From: Acidimicrobiales bacterium
GTDB lineage: Bacteria; Actinomycetota; Acidimicrobiia; Acidimicrobiales; RAAP-2
Reading direction: 5' to 3'
DNA: 37,561 nucleotides
Assembly (NCBI GenBank): GCA_017883075.1
Contig: JADGOI010000009.1
Location: forward strand, 1 to 37,561
The position numbers were made by a program, and so were the translations under genes. The notes beneath the pieces were generated by a model, which saw only the letters and a list, made by a program, of their open reading frames with translations, did not search any database and was not told where the DNA came from. How positions within the stretch are numbered: position 1 is the first letter of the stretch; each line of letters begins with the position of its first letter. Shown here in pieces: positions 1 through 8,169 of this stretch.

Positions 1-833
1 ACCTCGGCGCTGGCCCAACTCTCGAAGGCCGACGGCGTCACCGAACGGATACTGAAGAGCATCTCGGAGTGGTACAACCCGCAGAACTGGGTGCATTGGC
101 CGTCGTAGGTGCCGGTGTGCAGCACATTGAGGTCGAAGATGTTGGTGACACCGGGCTGGGCATAGCGGCTGAAGTTGAAGTCCCGGAGGTAGAACCCGTG
201 AACGGTGTCATTGGATAGCAGAGTGATCTGGACGGTCTCGCCGGCGGGCACGACCATCTGGGGCCCCTTGTTGTTCGGGCCGTTGGTGGTTTCGCCGACC
301 ACTCCGACGTTGAGACCGGTGTAGTCGAATCGCCAACCCCATTGGAAGGCGGTCACGGTGATGTCCACCACCGGGCGACCGCTGGAGGTGACAGTGGCGT
401 TGACCGGCTGGGTGGCGTCGACGTTGTTCTCGGTGAGAACCGTAAAGACGAACAGGACTCCGACGATGATGACCGGCACTGCCGTGTAGAGGAATTCGAT
501 GGGGAGGTTCTCGTGGAACTGTTTGGGCATCTCATCGGAGCGCCTGCGGTAGCGGACCACCGTATAGAGGATCAGCAGGCCAACGAGCCCGCCGATGATG
601 ATGCCGGTGGTCATCATCCCCGAGTAGAGCTTGAAGGTGTCGCTGCCTTGCTTGGTGGCTCCGGGGTCAGCGCCGTAGGTGGGATACATGTTGCATCCGG
701 CCAGGAGCAGGGGAGCACCGACGATCAGCGCGGTGATCCAGCCGCGGCGCATCCCGCTGACCCGGTGTTGGGGCGGGTCGGTGGGGTCGGCGGAGGGGGC
801 GTTCACAGCGATGACACTAGCGGGGGATGGCAT
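1..833 (-). CDS. coxB: Cytochrome c oxidase subunit II, 3' end cut by window edge
   Basis: CoxB carries the CuA centre that takes electrons from cytochrome c and passes them to subunit I of the aa3-type oxidase in the cytoplasmic membrane. The 277 visible residues show a lipoprotein-type signal ending in a lipobox LLLAGC (Cys47), two transmembrane helices (about 72-93 and 115-134), the aromatic patch FQWGWRFDY (163-171) used for electron entry, and the CuA ligands His212, Cys247, Cys251, His255 and Met258. The usual Glu between the two Cys is Gln here; it binds copper through its backbone, so function is probably kept. The start is uncertain: ATG at 833, GTG at 806 or ATG at 752 are all in frame, and 752 would give a compact lipoprotein signal. 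None has a clear ribosome site. Only the extreme C-terminus is missing. Confidence 0.93.
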   Translation of the reverse strand, partial: MPSPASVIAVNAPSADPTDPPQHRVSGMRRGWITALIVGAPLLLAGCNMYPTYGADPGATKQGSDTFKLYSGMMTTGIIIGGLVGLLILYTVVRYRRRSDEMPKQFHENLPIEFLYTAVPVIIVGVLFVFTVLTENNVDATQPVNATVTSSGRPVVDITVTAFQWGWRFDYTGLNVGVVGETTNGPNNKGPQMVVPAGETVQITLLSNDTVHGFYLRDFNFSRYAQPGVTNIFDLNVLHTGTYDGQCTQFCGLYHSEMLFSIRSVTPSAFESWASAE

Positions 834-920
834 GCAATTAGAAGTTGAGACGAGAGCGCGGTGGGCGATGGCATCAACCCAGGTCAGAGCGGTGGCCGTG
901 CCTGGGGGAGTCCGGGAGCC

Positions 921-2246
921 TCATACCTGCCCGTGGTGATGGCTGGCGGACTCCCGGGCCGCCCATGAGAACACCCCGCGGGCCATTGTCGAGGTGGCAG
1001 CCTCGGCCCGCGCCTCGAAGACCCGTTGTCGGATCCGCTGGATACCCGGGTCTGTCGGCTCCACCTGCCATGCCAGCTCGGCCAGATGCCCGGCCAACCG
1101 CAGGGCGGCGTCGTCGGGCCCACCGCCTTCGGCGCCCGTGGATGACTCCAGCAGGGCAAGCGCCCGGTCGGCCAGGGCGGAGGCCCCGCCGGCCAGCCCG
1201 GCCACCTCGCCGGCCAGGGCCCTCTCGGGGGCCGGCTGCAACGTGGCCGGGTTGCCGTCCCACCAGCCGCCGTAAAGCCTCCAGACGGTGCGCACGATGA
1301 ACTCGGGCTCGTCGTAGACGGGCTGCAGATACGGCCGCTCCATGAGCCGGGGTGGAGGGGTCACCGCGTGGATGATCTCGTTGAGCCTGGCCCCCTGATT
1401 CATCAAGGCGAGGGTCTGATCCACCAATGAGTCGAGTAGATCGGCGGTGTCTCCGAGGGCCTGACGGATCCGTTCCGCACCCATCACCGGAAATCCGTGG
1501 CCGGGGAGGAGGACGTCGGGGCCCCCGTCGGGGCCGTCGTAGAGGGCGAGCATCTCCCGGAGCGCCTGCGCCCACTCGCGTGGGTAGCGCTGCACCTTCT
1601 GCGGATTGCCGGCGTTGGGCGATGCCCAGATGAACAGGTCTCCGCAACACAGCACGTTCCGGTCGGGGAACCACGTCCAGGTGTGATCGTCGGTCTCACC
1701 CTTGGCATGATGGAGTTCGGCCCGCATGCCCCCCACCTCGAGGTTGAGGTGATCGCTATAGGTGCGGTCGGGGTAGCGGTACTCGGTCGGCCATTCGAGA
1801 TCCTCGATGTTGAACTGCCGACGGTTGATGATCCCGTTGTATCCGGCGGTCAGGATGTACCTGTCAAAACGCGCCGGTAGGGCTTCGTGGGCGATCACGG
1901 TGGGTTGGGACCAGCCGTTGGATTCGGACTCCGACTCCCACACCGGAACGCCGAAGACATGATCGATATGACCGTGGGAGTAGACGGCGGTATTGAGTCG
2001 GCTGTCCGACCACTCTCGCAGCGTCCGGTGGATCTCACCGGCCATCAGTGAGCTTCCGGTATCGACCAGAAACAGGCCCTCGTCGGTATCCAGTGCCGAC
2101 ACGTTGGCAAACGACGGGGTAAATGCCACCCCGTCGGCTACTTCGGCCAGGCCACCCCAGGTGTGCAAGGGGTGGGCCTCCGACGTGGATGTCTCACCTG
2201 TCCACAGGCGCTCGGCGATGTCGAGTACGTCAGGCCGTTTGGACAT
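921..2246 (-). CDS. Metallo-beta-lactamase-fold hydrolase, alkylsulfatase-like with dimerisation domain
   Basis: The 441-residue protein has the metallo-beta-lactamase zinc motif HGHIDH (His91, His93, Asp95, His96), followed by a second ligand block HHAKGETDDH and a GHGFP histidine. This is the arrangement of SdsA1/BDS1-type alkylsulfatases. The segment YGGWWDGNPATLQP is typical of the alkylsulfatase dimerisation domain. The C-terminal SCP2-like sterol-carrier domain of full-length SdsA1 (about 650 residues) is absent, so the natural substrate may not be a long-chain alkyl sulfate. No secretion signal is seen, which suggests a cytoplasmic enzyme. The ATG at 2246 is preceded by AGGGGA at good spacing. 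It lies 65 bp downstream of the small membrane protein gene, in the same direction. The family is secure; the substrate is not known. Confidence 0.85.
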   Translation of the reverse strand: MSKRPDVLDIAERLWTGETSTSEAHPLHTWGGLAEVADGVAFTPSFANVSALDTDEGLFLVDTGSSLMAGEIHRTLREWSDSRLNTAVYSHGHIDHVFGVPVWESESESNGWSQPTVIAHEALPARFDRYILTAGYNGIINRRQFNIEDLEWPTEYRYPDRTYSDHLNLEVGGMRAELHHAKGETDDHTWTWFPDRNVLCCGDLFIWASPNAGNPQKVQRYPREWAQALREMLALYDGPDGGPDVLLPGHGFPVMGAERIRQALGDTADLLDSLVDQTLALMNQGARLNEIIHAVTPPPRLMERPYLQPVYDEPEFIVRTVWRLYGGWWDGNPATLQPAPERALAGEVAGLAGGASALADRALALLESSTGAEGGGPDDAALRLAGHLAELAWQVEPTDPGIQRIRQRVFEARAEAATSTMARGVFSWAARESASHHHGQV

Positions 2247-2311
2247 TGGATTCCCCTATTCACTTCGGATGCAATGTACCGGTCGAAGCCGAGGTTGGCG
2301 AGATCCGGGGA

Positions 2312-3028
2312 TCAGCCTGGTTTGGATCGGGGCCCATCGGGTCGGGATGCGGCCTTGCCCGCCAGGCGCCCGGCACTGCGGATGGTCCGCTTCACCTGAG
2401 CTTTGGCGATGGGACCGTGTTTGGCCGTCGACCTGGATGCCGCCGATGTGGCTGCACCTGCAGCCCGCCCCGCCCTCCGGGCGGCCGAGCTGACACCCTC
2501 CTCGGCGGGAGGGCGGGACCTGCCGGTAGAAGGGGACGCATTCCGACCGCGCCGTTCAGGCGCCGACGGATCGGCCACCCTCGCCCTGGCGTTGATCACC
2601 GCGCCGGACCCTCCGACGCCGTTCGGATTGGCCGGTCGTGGATCGGTGTTGACCAGGGTGGCCAGGCGGATGATCCCGATGGCGGCGACCTCGAGGATGA
2701 TGATCCCCTCGATGTCGGGACGGATCGTGGACACCACCGGGGACACGGCCACGATGACCGCGACGGCCGAGACCAGGATCACGTGGAGTTTGCGACCACT
2801 GATCCGGAGGATGCCGAGTGGGCCATCGGCAGTCAGGGCCAAGGCGGCGAAGACGGCACCGGCGACCGCCAGAACTCCACCTCGGCTGACGTGAAGAGAG
2901 AGATAGGCCAGAGTCATCACCGAGAGGATCTCGGTGGCTTGGAGAATCCAGAACGGAGCCACCCGCTGGGAGCGCCGGTCCGCCACACCGACACCACGGC
3001 CGACACCGTTCCCGCCGTGAGCGCTCAT
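2312..3028 (-). CDS. Small integral membrane protein with basic Ala/Arg-rich tail, function unknown
   Basis: The 238-residue protein has about four hydrophobic segments in its first 130 residues (roughly 25-45, 50-68, 80-100 and 108-126). A long, polar, positively charged C-terminal tail follows, rich in Ala, Arg, Ser and Pro. I do not recognise a family. It starts 19 bp after the tatA stop, on the same strand, so the two are probably co-transcribed. A link to Tat export or to the membrane oxidase downstream is possible but is only inferred from position. The tail resembles disordered, nucleic-acid- or membrane-surface-binding tails of actinobacterial membrane proteins. The hydrophobic pattern and codon use support it being a real gene. 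Confidence 0.7.
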   Translation of the reverse strand: MSAHGGNGVGRGVGVADRRSQRVAPFWILQATEILSVMTLAYLSLHVSRGGVLAVAGAVFAALALTADGPLGILRISGRKLHVILVSAVAVIVAVSPVVSTIRPDIEGIIILEVAAIGIIRLATLVNTDPRPANPNGVGGSGAVINARARVADPSAPERRGRNASPSTGRSRPPAEEGVSSAARRAGRAAGAATSAASRSTAKHGPIAKAQVKRTIRSAGRLAGKAASRPDGPRSKPG

Positions 3029-3047
3029 ACCCGCAGCGTTGCCAGCG

Positions 3048-3353
3048 TTACGACGGGGTCCCGGAGGAACCGTCGCCCGGGGGCTGTGCCGGCTGGGCCA
3101 CCGGAGTCACCACCGGCGCTGGAGCCGGAGCTACCGGGGCTGGAGCCGGGGCCGGGATAGCCGCGGCGGCCTGCACACCTTTGTCATCGGCCGAGGCGCC
3201 CTCATCCAGGCCCTTCTTGAACTCCTTCTGGGCGGAGCCCAGCGAGCGGGCCAGCTTGGGAATTTGGGTGCTCCCGAAGAGAACGAGCACGACGACAATC
3301 AAGACGATGATGCCGTCAACACCAAAGATTTCTGCGGATGGAGCGAAATGCAT
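3048..3353 (-). CDS. tatA: Sec-independent protein translocase subunit TatA
   Basis: TatA oligomers form the membrane passage for folded twin-arginine substrates selected by TatBC. The 101-residue product has one N-terminal transmembrane helix (about 14-30), the hinge FGSTQIPKLARSLG and an amphipathic helix ending KEFKKGL, the classic TatA/E architecture. The usual FGxxKLP hinge is altered to FGSTQIP. A Pro/Ala-rich C-terminal tail of about 40 residues, with repeated PAPAP units, follows and is probably disordered. Position and hinge fit TatA better than the longer TatB. An excellent ribosome site (AGGAGGTG, six bases before ATG) supports the start. tatC is not in this window. The neighbours are membrane proteins and, farther on, CoxB; respiratory proteins are common Tat clients. 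Confidence 0.9.
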   Translation of the reverse strand: MHFAPSAEIFGVDGIIVLIVVVLVLFGSTQIPKLARSLGSAQKEFKKGLDEGASADDKGVQAAAAIPAPAPAPVAPAPAPVVTPVAQPAQPPGDGSSGTPS

Positions 3354-3450
3354 GGTTACACCTCCTACGTCGGCCTCTACAGAGGTTAGACCCGTCTACG
3401 GACAACCTGTACTTCGGCGCCGACCACCAGGCCGGATGACCGCGGATCGA

Positions 3451-3891
3451 TCAACCGGCCAGGAACACCCCCAGGACCAGCGCGGCGATCGAGGCGATTC
3501 CCCCGATCGATCCCCACACGGCCAATCCCCGCTTCGAGGTGGCCCGTTGGTGCAGGAACACTCCGACCCCGGCAACGACCACCACGGTGATCTTGATCAT
3601 GAGCACCGACTTCCAGGCCGACGGCGCATCTTTGAAGGTAAACGCCGAGATGTTCCAGAATCCAGTGATGACCAGTACGGCATACGCCGGCCACAGCAGC
3701 CAGCCCAGCGCCCGGGCCACCTTCTTGGAAGCGTCCTCTCCCAAACTGCGCACGGTCGGGAGGAGCCCGGCCACGGTGAACTGACCACCCACCCAGATGG
3801 TGGCGGCCAGGACATGGAGGGTCAGCCGGATGCCGTTGACGCTGGGGCTGAGCGCCGGTACTTCGCCGACCAGGTGGGTGATCACGTCCAT
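3451..3891 (-). CDS. CopD-like four-helix membrane protein
   Basis: The 146-residue protein has four predicted membrane helices (about 20-40, 62-82, 95-112 and 125-144). The first contains HVLAATIWVGGQF, a histidine-plus-WVGG motif typical of the CopD domain of copper-resistance membrane proteins and related haem/copper-handling proteins. Families with this fold are implicated in copper uptake or haem-protein assembly. With a cytochrome oxidase gene a few kilobases downstream on the same strand, a part in copper supply to the oxidase is an attractive guess, but only a guess. The ATG at 3891 has AAGGT just upstream and follows the crotonase stop by nine bases, so the two genes are likely read on one transcript. 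Confidence 0.7.
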   Translation of the reverse strand: MDVITHLVGEVPALSPSVNGIRLTLHVLAATIWVGGQFTVAGLLPTVRSLGEDASKKVARALGWLLWPAYAVLVITGFWNISAFTFKDAPSAWKSVLMIKITVVVVAGVGVFLHQRATSKRGLAVWGSIGGIASIAALVLGVFLAG

Positions 3892-3900
3892 TGACCTTTT

Positions 3901-4674
3901 CTACCTACCGGACCAGTTTGGTTTCCGCTTTTCGGCGAAGGCCACCGGGCCCTCCATGGCATCGGCGGAGCCGAAGACCTCGGGTACCGCGGCGTTGTTG
4001 ATCTCCCAACCCTGCGCCTCGGGAAGTTCACCGGCTTGCTTCATCACCCGCTTGGACGTCCGTACTGCCAATGGGGCGTTCTCCGCGATGGTGGCGGCAA
4101 GCGCCAATGCCTCTTCCATCAGCTTGTCGGCCGGGACCACCCGGTTGATGAGGCCCAGGGCCAGGGCCCGTTGGGCGTCGATGGGCTCGCCGGTCATGGC
4201 GAGCTCGAGGGCGATGGCCGGCGGGATCCGCTTGGGCAGGCGGATGAGACCACCGGCAGCGGCCATGAGGCCTCGCTTGACCTCGGGGATACCGAACTTC
4301 GCCCCCTCGACGGCCACCACCAGGTCGCAGGACAGCATGATCTCGCACCCACCGGCCAGAGCCGATCCATTGACGGCGGCGATGAGCGGCTTGGCGAAGT
4401 CACGTTGGGCAATGCCGGCGAAGCCGCCCTTGGCACCCATGATGTCCCCCGCCTCTCCGGCGGTGAAGGCCTTGAGGTCCATGCCGGCGCTGAACGCCTT
4501 GTCGCCGCTCCCGGTCACGATGACGACCCAACAGTCGTCGTCGGCCTCGAGCTCGTCGAAGGCGGCGGAGAATCCCCGGGACACCGCGCCATTGATGGAA
4601 TTTCGGGCATCAGGCCGGTTGATCGTCAGGATTTCGATGTGACCCTGTCGCTCACGGAGCAGTTCATCAGACAC
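3901..4674 (-). CDS. Enoyl-CoA hydratase/isomerase (crotonase) family protein
   Basis: Crotonases stabilise enolate intermediates of CoA thioesters; the commonest role is adding water to trans-2-enoyl-CoA in beta-oxidation. The 257-residue product has the N-terminal NRPDARNS motif, the oxyanion-hole segment FSAGMDLK (Ala63-Gly64, with Gly109 as partner) and both catalytic glutamates of true hydratases, Glu111 (AGGCE) and Glu131 (FGIPE). It is therefore more likely a hydratase than a one-Glu isomerase or dehalogenase. I chose the GTG at 4674 because AAGGAAGGGA lies just upstream; an in-frame extension to 4743 would run into the preceding gene. It follows the thiolase-like gene by 22 bp and probably shares its transcript, so the two may act on the same acyl-CoA. 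Confidence 0.92.
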   Translation of the reverse strand: MSDELLRERQGHIEILTINRPDARNSINGAVSRGFSAAFDELEADDDCWVVIVTGSGDKAFSAGMDLKAFTAGEAGDIMGAKGGFAGIAQRDFAKPLIAAVNGSALAGGCEIMLSCDLVVAVEGAKFGIPEVKRGLMAAAGGLIRLPKRIPPAIALELAMTGEPIDAQRALALGLINRVVPADKLMEEALALAATIAENAPLAVRTSKRVMKQAGELPEAQGWEINNAAVPEVFGSADAMEGPVAFAEKRKPNWSGR

Positions 4675-4696
4675 GTTGTTGTCCCTTCCTTGGATC

Positions 4697-6256
4697 TCAG
4701 CGTTCGGGCAGACGGTAGCGCGGCGGCTCGCCCTCCACGACAATTGCCGTGCCGACCATCCCCGGAGTGTCGCCCCGACCGACCTCGGCGACGACCTCGG
4801 CGTCGGCCGGCGAGGCCGCTACGTGCCGCCCGTCGGGAAGCCGGGCGATGACCGGCGCCCCGGTTGGGGTTCCCCCGTGGTCACGGACCACCGTGACGGC
4901 CAGCACGGTGGCGGTTGTCGTGTCGGGCACCTGAAGGGCCATCTCCATGGCGCCGGCATCGATGCGCTGTTGGTCTGCGGAGGTGTCCCCCAGCTGGAAT
5001 CCGCCTGGGGGCGGGGTGGCGCCGTAGAGTCCGAGCGCGTGTTTGGTGATGAACCAGCCCACTCCGGTGGCCAGGCCCAACCGAGGTCGGTCCCCGGCGG
5101 GGCCGGGACCGGCCTGGCGGAGGAGGCTGGTGACCGAGGCAATCCCGTGGGTGGTGTAGTTGTTCCCGGGCCCACCGAAGTAGGGGAGGCCACCGGTGGA
5201 CGTAAGGCCCCGACTGTCGTCGAGGTTGAGTCCGAGGGCTTCGGCGGCCAGCTCTACCGCCGAGGGGAAGCACGAGTAGATGTCGAGGACCTCGATGTCA
5301 TCGATCCCGATCCGGCCCAATCCGTTGGCGGGGCCGGAGGCAATGTTGGCCGCCTCGAACAGCGCCCGGCCGGCGGCGGCGATGGCCGGAGACCTCCCCG
5401 GGTCGGGCCGGGAGGCGGGAAACCGGACATCGACCGTCCCGGAGCCCGACCAGATGAACACCGACCGGTCGGCTACCCCGGCTCGTCGGGCCGCCGCCAG
5501 CGAGCACACCACCAGCGCTGCACCCTGATCGGAACCGAGGAAGGCGGTCATCCGCTTGGTATAGGGCTCGCACACGATCCGGTTGTCCGGTGAGGGAGTA
5601 GCGATGTCCGCGGCCGTGTATTCGACCGGGAACCACGCGAACGGATTGGTCGACGCCACCCGGCTGAACGGGGCGAACAACTCACCGATGGCCTGGCGGT
5701 GTTGAACGGCGGTATGGCCTGCCCGGGCTGCCACCACGCTTTCGAACAGCGGATAGACGTGGAGCGGGGCCAGCAAGCCAATGGCAGATTCCGCCGGCCC
5801 TACGCCCGGCAGGTCATCGCCCACTGCCGGGTCGGGGGCCAAACTGGTGTCCCCGCTGTCCCGGGGTCGACCCAGCTTGTGCCGCAGGCGAGACGACCGG
5901 ATTGCCTCGGCCCCGGCGATCAACGTCGCGGACAAGGTGCCGGCGGTGATGTCGGTGGCCGCTCGGTTCACCAGCCATTGAGGGGAGTTGCCTCCGATGG
6001 TGGTCACCTCGCGCACCGGAGGCGACATGCCCAGGGCGCGGGCCAGTTCGGATGCCGGTGCAGGGCCGGTGCGCGTCATGATGGCGACCACGGAGAGCCT
6101 GTCGATCCGATGGCGGAGATCGGGCACGTCAGCGAGCGCCGCCTCGCAGGCCCGGGCCATCAGGTCGATGGGGGTGACCGGGTCACCACGTTCGATGGAT
6201 TCCCCCGATGCGATGACCACCGGAATCCGTTCGGCGTCCTGCTCGGAGATGCTCAT
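4697..6256 (-). CDS. Thiolase-like protein (TLP1/SCP-x type) with extra C-terminal domain
   Basis: The 519-residue protein has the two-repeat thiolase fold followed by about 90 residues resembling the extra C-terminal domain of mycobacterial thiolase-like protein type 1. The canonical thiolase catalytic residues are not in place. Where the nucleophilic Cys belongs the sequence reads GGNSPQ (88-93, Ser91); the GHP histidine loop reads FGGPGNNYTTHG; the final CxG loop reads ATGVGWFITKHALG. The YSCFPSAVE segment fits the NEAF/HDCF loop. It may bind acyl-CoA without doing classical thiolysis, as proposed for mycobacterial relatives. I chose ATG 6256 because upstream codons overlap the divergent promoter region and look non-coding. 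It is the first gene of the leftward run and is followed by a crotonase. Confidence 0.85.
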   Translation of the reverse strand: MSISEQDAERIPVVIASGESIERGDPVTPIDLMARACEAALADVPDLRHRIDRLSVVAIMTRTGPAPASELARALGMSPPVREVTTIGGNSPQWLVNRAATDITAGTLSATLIAGAEAIRSSRLRHKLGRPRDSGDTSLAPDPAVGDDLPGVGPAESAIGLLAPLHVYPLFESVVAARAGHTAVQHRQAIGELFAPFSRVASTNPFAWFPVEYTAADIATPSPDNRIVCEPYTKRMTAFLGSDQGAALVVCSLAAARRAGVADRSVFIWSGSGTVDVRFPASRPDPGRSPAIAAAGRALFEAANIASGPANGLGRIGIDDIEVLDIYSCFPSAVELAAEALGLNLDDSRGLTSTGGLPYFGGPGNNYTTHGIASVTSLLRQAGPGPAGDRPRLGLATGVGWFITKHALGLYGATPPPGGFQLGDTSADQQRIDAGAMEMALQVPDTTTATVLAVTVVRDHGGTPTGAPVIARLPDGRHVAASPADAEVVAEVGRGDTPGMVGTAIVVEGEPPRYRLPER

Positions 6257-6407
6257 CGGCTCGGTCGGTGACCGGTGGTAATGATGCGGTGGGTGCGTGT
6301 CATGATCGGACGCGGAAGCTATCACTGTGGCCGGACCACCGGCTCTTCGGCCTTTTCGTGCCAGCGGCTCTGTGCGGACGGGGACGAGAAGCTGAGAGGC
6401 TGGGCCG

Positions 6408-7925
6408 GTGGCTGTGGACTTCGTACCCCCCTCTCCTCGCACCGGCACGCCCTCCGGCGGGATCCTTCCCGACGGCTTTCTCTTTGGGGTGGCCACTGCC
6501 GGTTTTCAGATCGAGGGTGGCTTCAACGGTCCGGGCGAGCCCGCCAACAACTGGCTTCGATGGGAGCAGGATGGCCGGGTGGAGCCCTCGGGGAACGCCG
6601 TCGGGTTCTGGGAGCGACCCGAAGAGGCGCTCGATCGGACCGCCGATCTCGGGTGCGACAGCTTTCGTCTTGGCCTCGAGTGGGCCCGGGTGGAGCCAAG
6701 GGAGGGAGATATCGACGAAGGAGCCTTGGCCAAGTACGGCGAGATCATCGACGGGTGCATCGAACGCGGGTTGAAGCCATTGGTGACCCTTCATCACTTC
6801 ACCCACCCGTCGTGGCTGGGAGAAGACTTCTGGCTCCGGCCAGATTCGCCGGATCGTTACCTGGCCTGGGTGGAGTTGGCACTGTCCCGGCTGGCGACCA
6901 AGGTCCGACTGTGGGTGACGATCAACGAGATCAATGTTCTGGCATTCGGATCGTGGCTACTCGGAATATTCCCGCCCGGCCGCCTGATGGCGTTCGGCGA
7001 TGCCGCAATCGCCACTGACAATTTGTTGACAGGGCACGTGCTCGCCTACCAAGCCATCCACCGGGCATCTCCTGGAGCCGTAGTGACCACGAACAATGCC
7101 TGCGTCAGCGGCTACGAGTTTGATCGGCTGATGACTGACGTCTTGATGGCGCGAAGCTTGGGGGTCAACCGAGACGAGCTCGATGACTGGATCGACGGAC
7201 GGCGGGCTGCGCACTATGGGTGGCTTCCGGCATCGGGCCCGGGGGAACGTGCCTTCCGTCGCTTGAGTGCCATGACGTCAGCCTTTGGCTCGGCGGGGCG
7301 GCGTCATCCGTTGCGAGGGCACAACGGAACTAGCGCGGGGATCCCGCGGCGGGCGGTCGATGCCGTCTACGCCAGTACCCATGAGCGGACCCTCGACGTG
7401 GTCGGTCTCGACTACTACGACCCCATGGTGGCCCGCCACTTCCGAGCCCCTGGCCACCGAACCGCCGGTGGCCGAGGATGGCACCCGACTCGAGCGCTCT
7501 GGGACGACGTAGTCGACCCGACCGGTCTCACCCGATGGCTTGGTGCCCAACAATCGGTGACCCCCGAGGCGCCCCTTTGGGTGGTGGAGAACGGACTGTG
7601 CAACCGGGTCCGGAACGGGCATTCCTATCCGCGCCTCGACGGGTGGACTCGCTCCGGTTACCTCAGGGAGAATCTCAACGCGGTGGTGTCCGCCATCGAT
7701 GGTGGCGTACCGGTGGCCGGATATTGGCACTGGTCGTTGGTCGACAACTATGAGTGGGGTTCCTATCAACCTCGGTTCGGTCTCTACGGAGTGGACCGAC
7801 ACCGGGGCGGGCGCGGATTCCGCTGGCTCGACACCGACTCTTTGGGAGACGATGCCGGTGCGACCTATCGGAGAATCATGTCGGGTCTCCGAGCCGGGGA
7901 CAGGTCGGTACTCGACGGCGAATGA
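6408..7925 (+). CDS. Glycoside hydrolase family 1 protein (beta-glucosidase-like)
   Basis: GH1 enzymes hydrolyse beta-linked glucosides, galactosides and similar sugars with retention of configuration. The 505-residue product has the N-terminal FLFGVATAGFQIEGG block, the general acid/base in TINEIN (Glu174, the TFNEP motif) and the nucleophile in VVENGL (Glu394, the TENG motif). Near the C-terminus, YWHWSLVDNYEW is the sugar-binding aglycone motif. No signal peptide is present, so it should act in the cytoplasm on imported sugars or glycosylated metabolites. The TINEIN variant departs from the classic Pro after Glu. The GTG at 6408, with GAGAG upstream, is the likely start; a second in-frame GTG follows at 6414. 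It is divergent from the thiolase-like gene, with about 150 bp of shared promoter region. Confidence 0.93.
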   Translation: MAVDFVPPSPRTGTPSGGILPDGFLFGVATAGFQIEGGFNGPGEPANNWLRWEQDGRVEPSGNAVGFWERPEEALDRTADLGCDSFRLGLEWARVEPREGDIDEGALAKYGEIIDGCIERGLKPLVTLHHFTHPSWLGEDFWLRPDSPDRYLAWVELALSRLATKVRLWVTINEINVLAFGSWLLGIFPPGRLMAFGDAAIATDNLLTGHVLAYQAIHRASPGAVVTTNNACVSGYEFDRLMTDVLMARSLGVNRDELDDWIDGRRAAHYGWLPASGPGERAFRRLSAMTSAFGSAGRRHPLRGHNGTSAGIPRRAVDAVYASTHERTLDVVGLDYYDPMVARHFRAPGHRTAGGRGWHPTRALWDDVVDPTGLTRWLGAQQSVTPEAPLWVVENGLCNRVRNGHSYPRLDGWTRSGYLRENLNAVVSAIDGGVPVAGYWHWSLVDNYEWGSYQPRFGLYGVDRHRGGRGFRWLDTDSLGDDAGATYRRIMSGLRAGDRSVLDGE

Positions 7926-8169
7926 ACCGAGTAACGCCGACGACCTGCACTAATGTGTCCCCAGCACCCTCAAACAGGGTTGTCGTCATCGGCCCCCGAG
8001 CCTGTGTGGGACTGATGGGGTCGCGAGAAGGACAGGTCCTCGGAGCGGCCCGTATGGGGGAAACTTGGCAGAACGCGGATCGTGGGGCGTCGCCGGTGAT
8101 GGCCGAGGCGATGCCATCGGAGTCCCCGGTGAGCGGTGAACCCGCACGTTGCGAAACGGCGTTGCTTCG

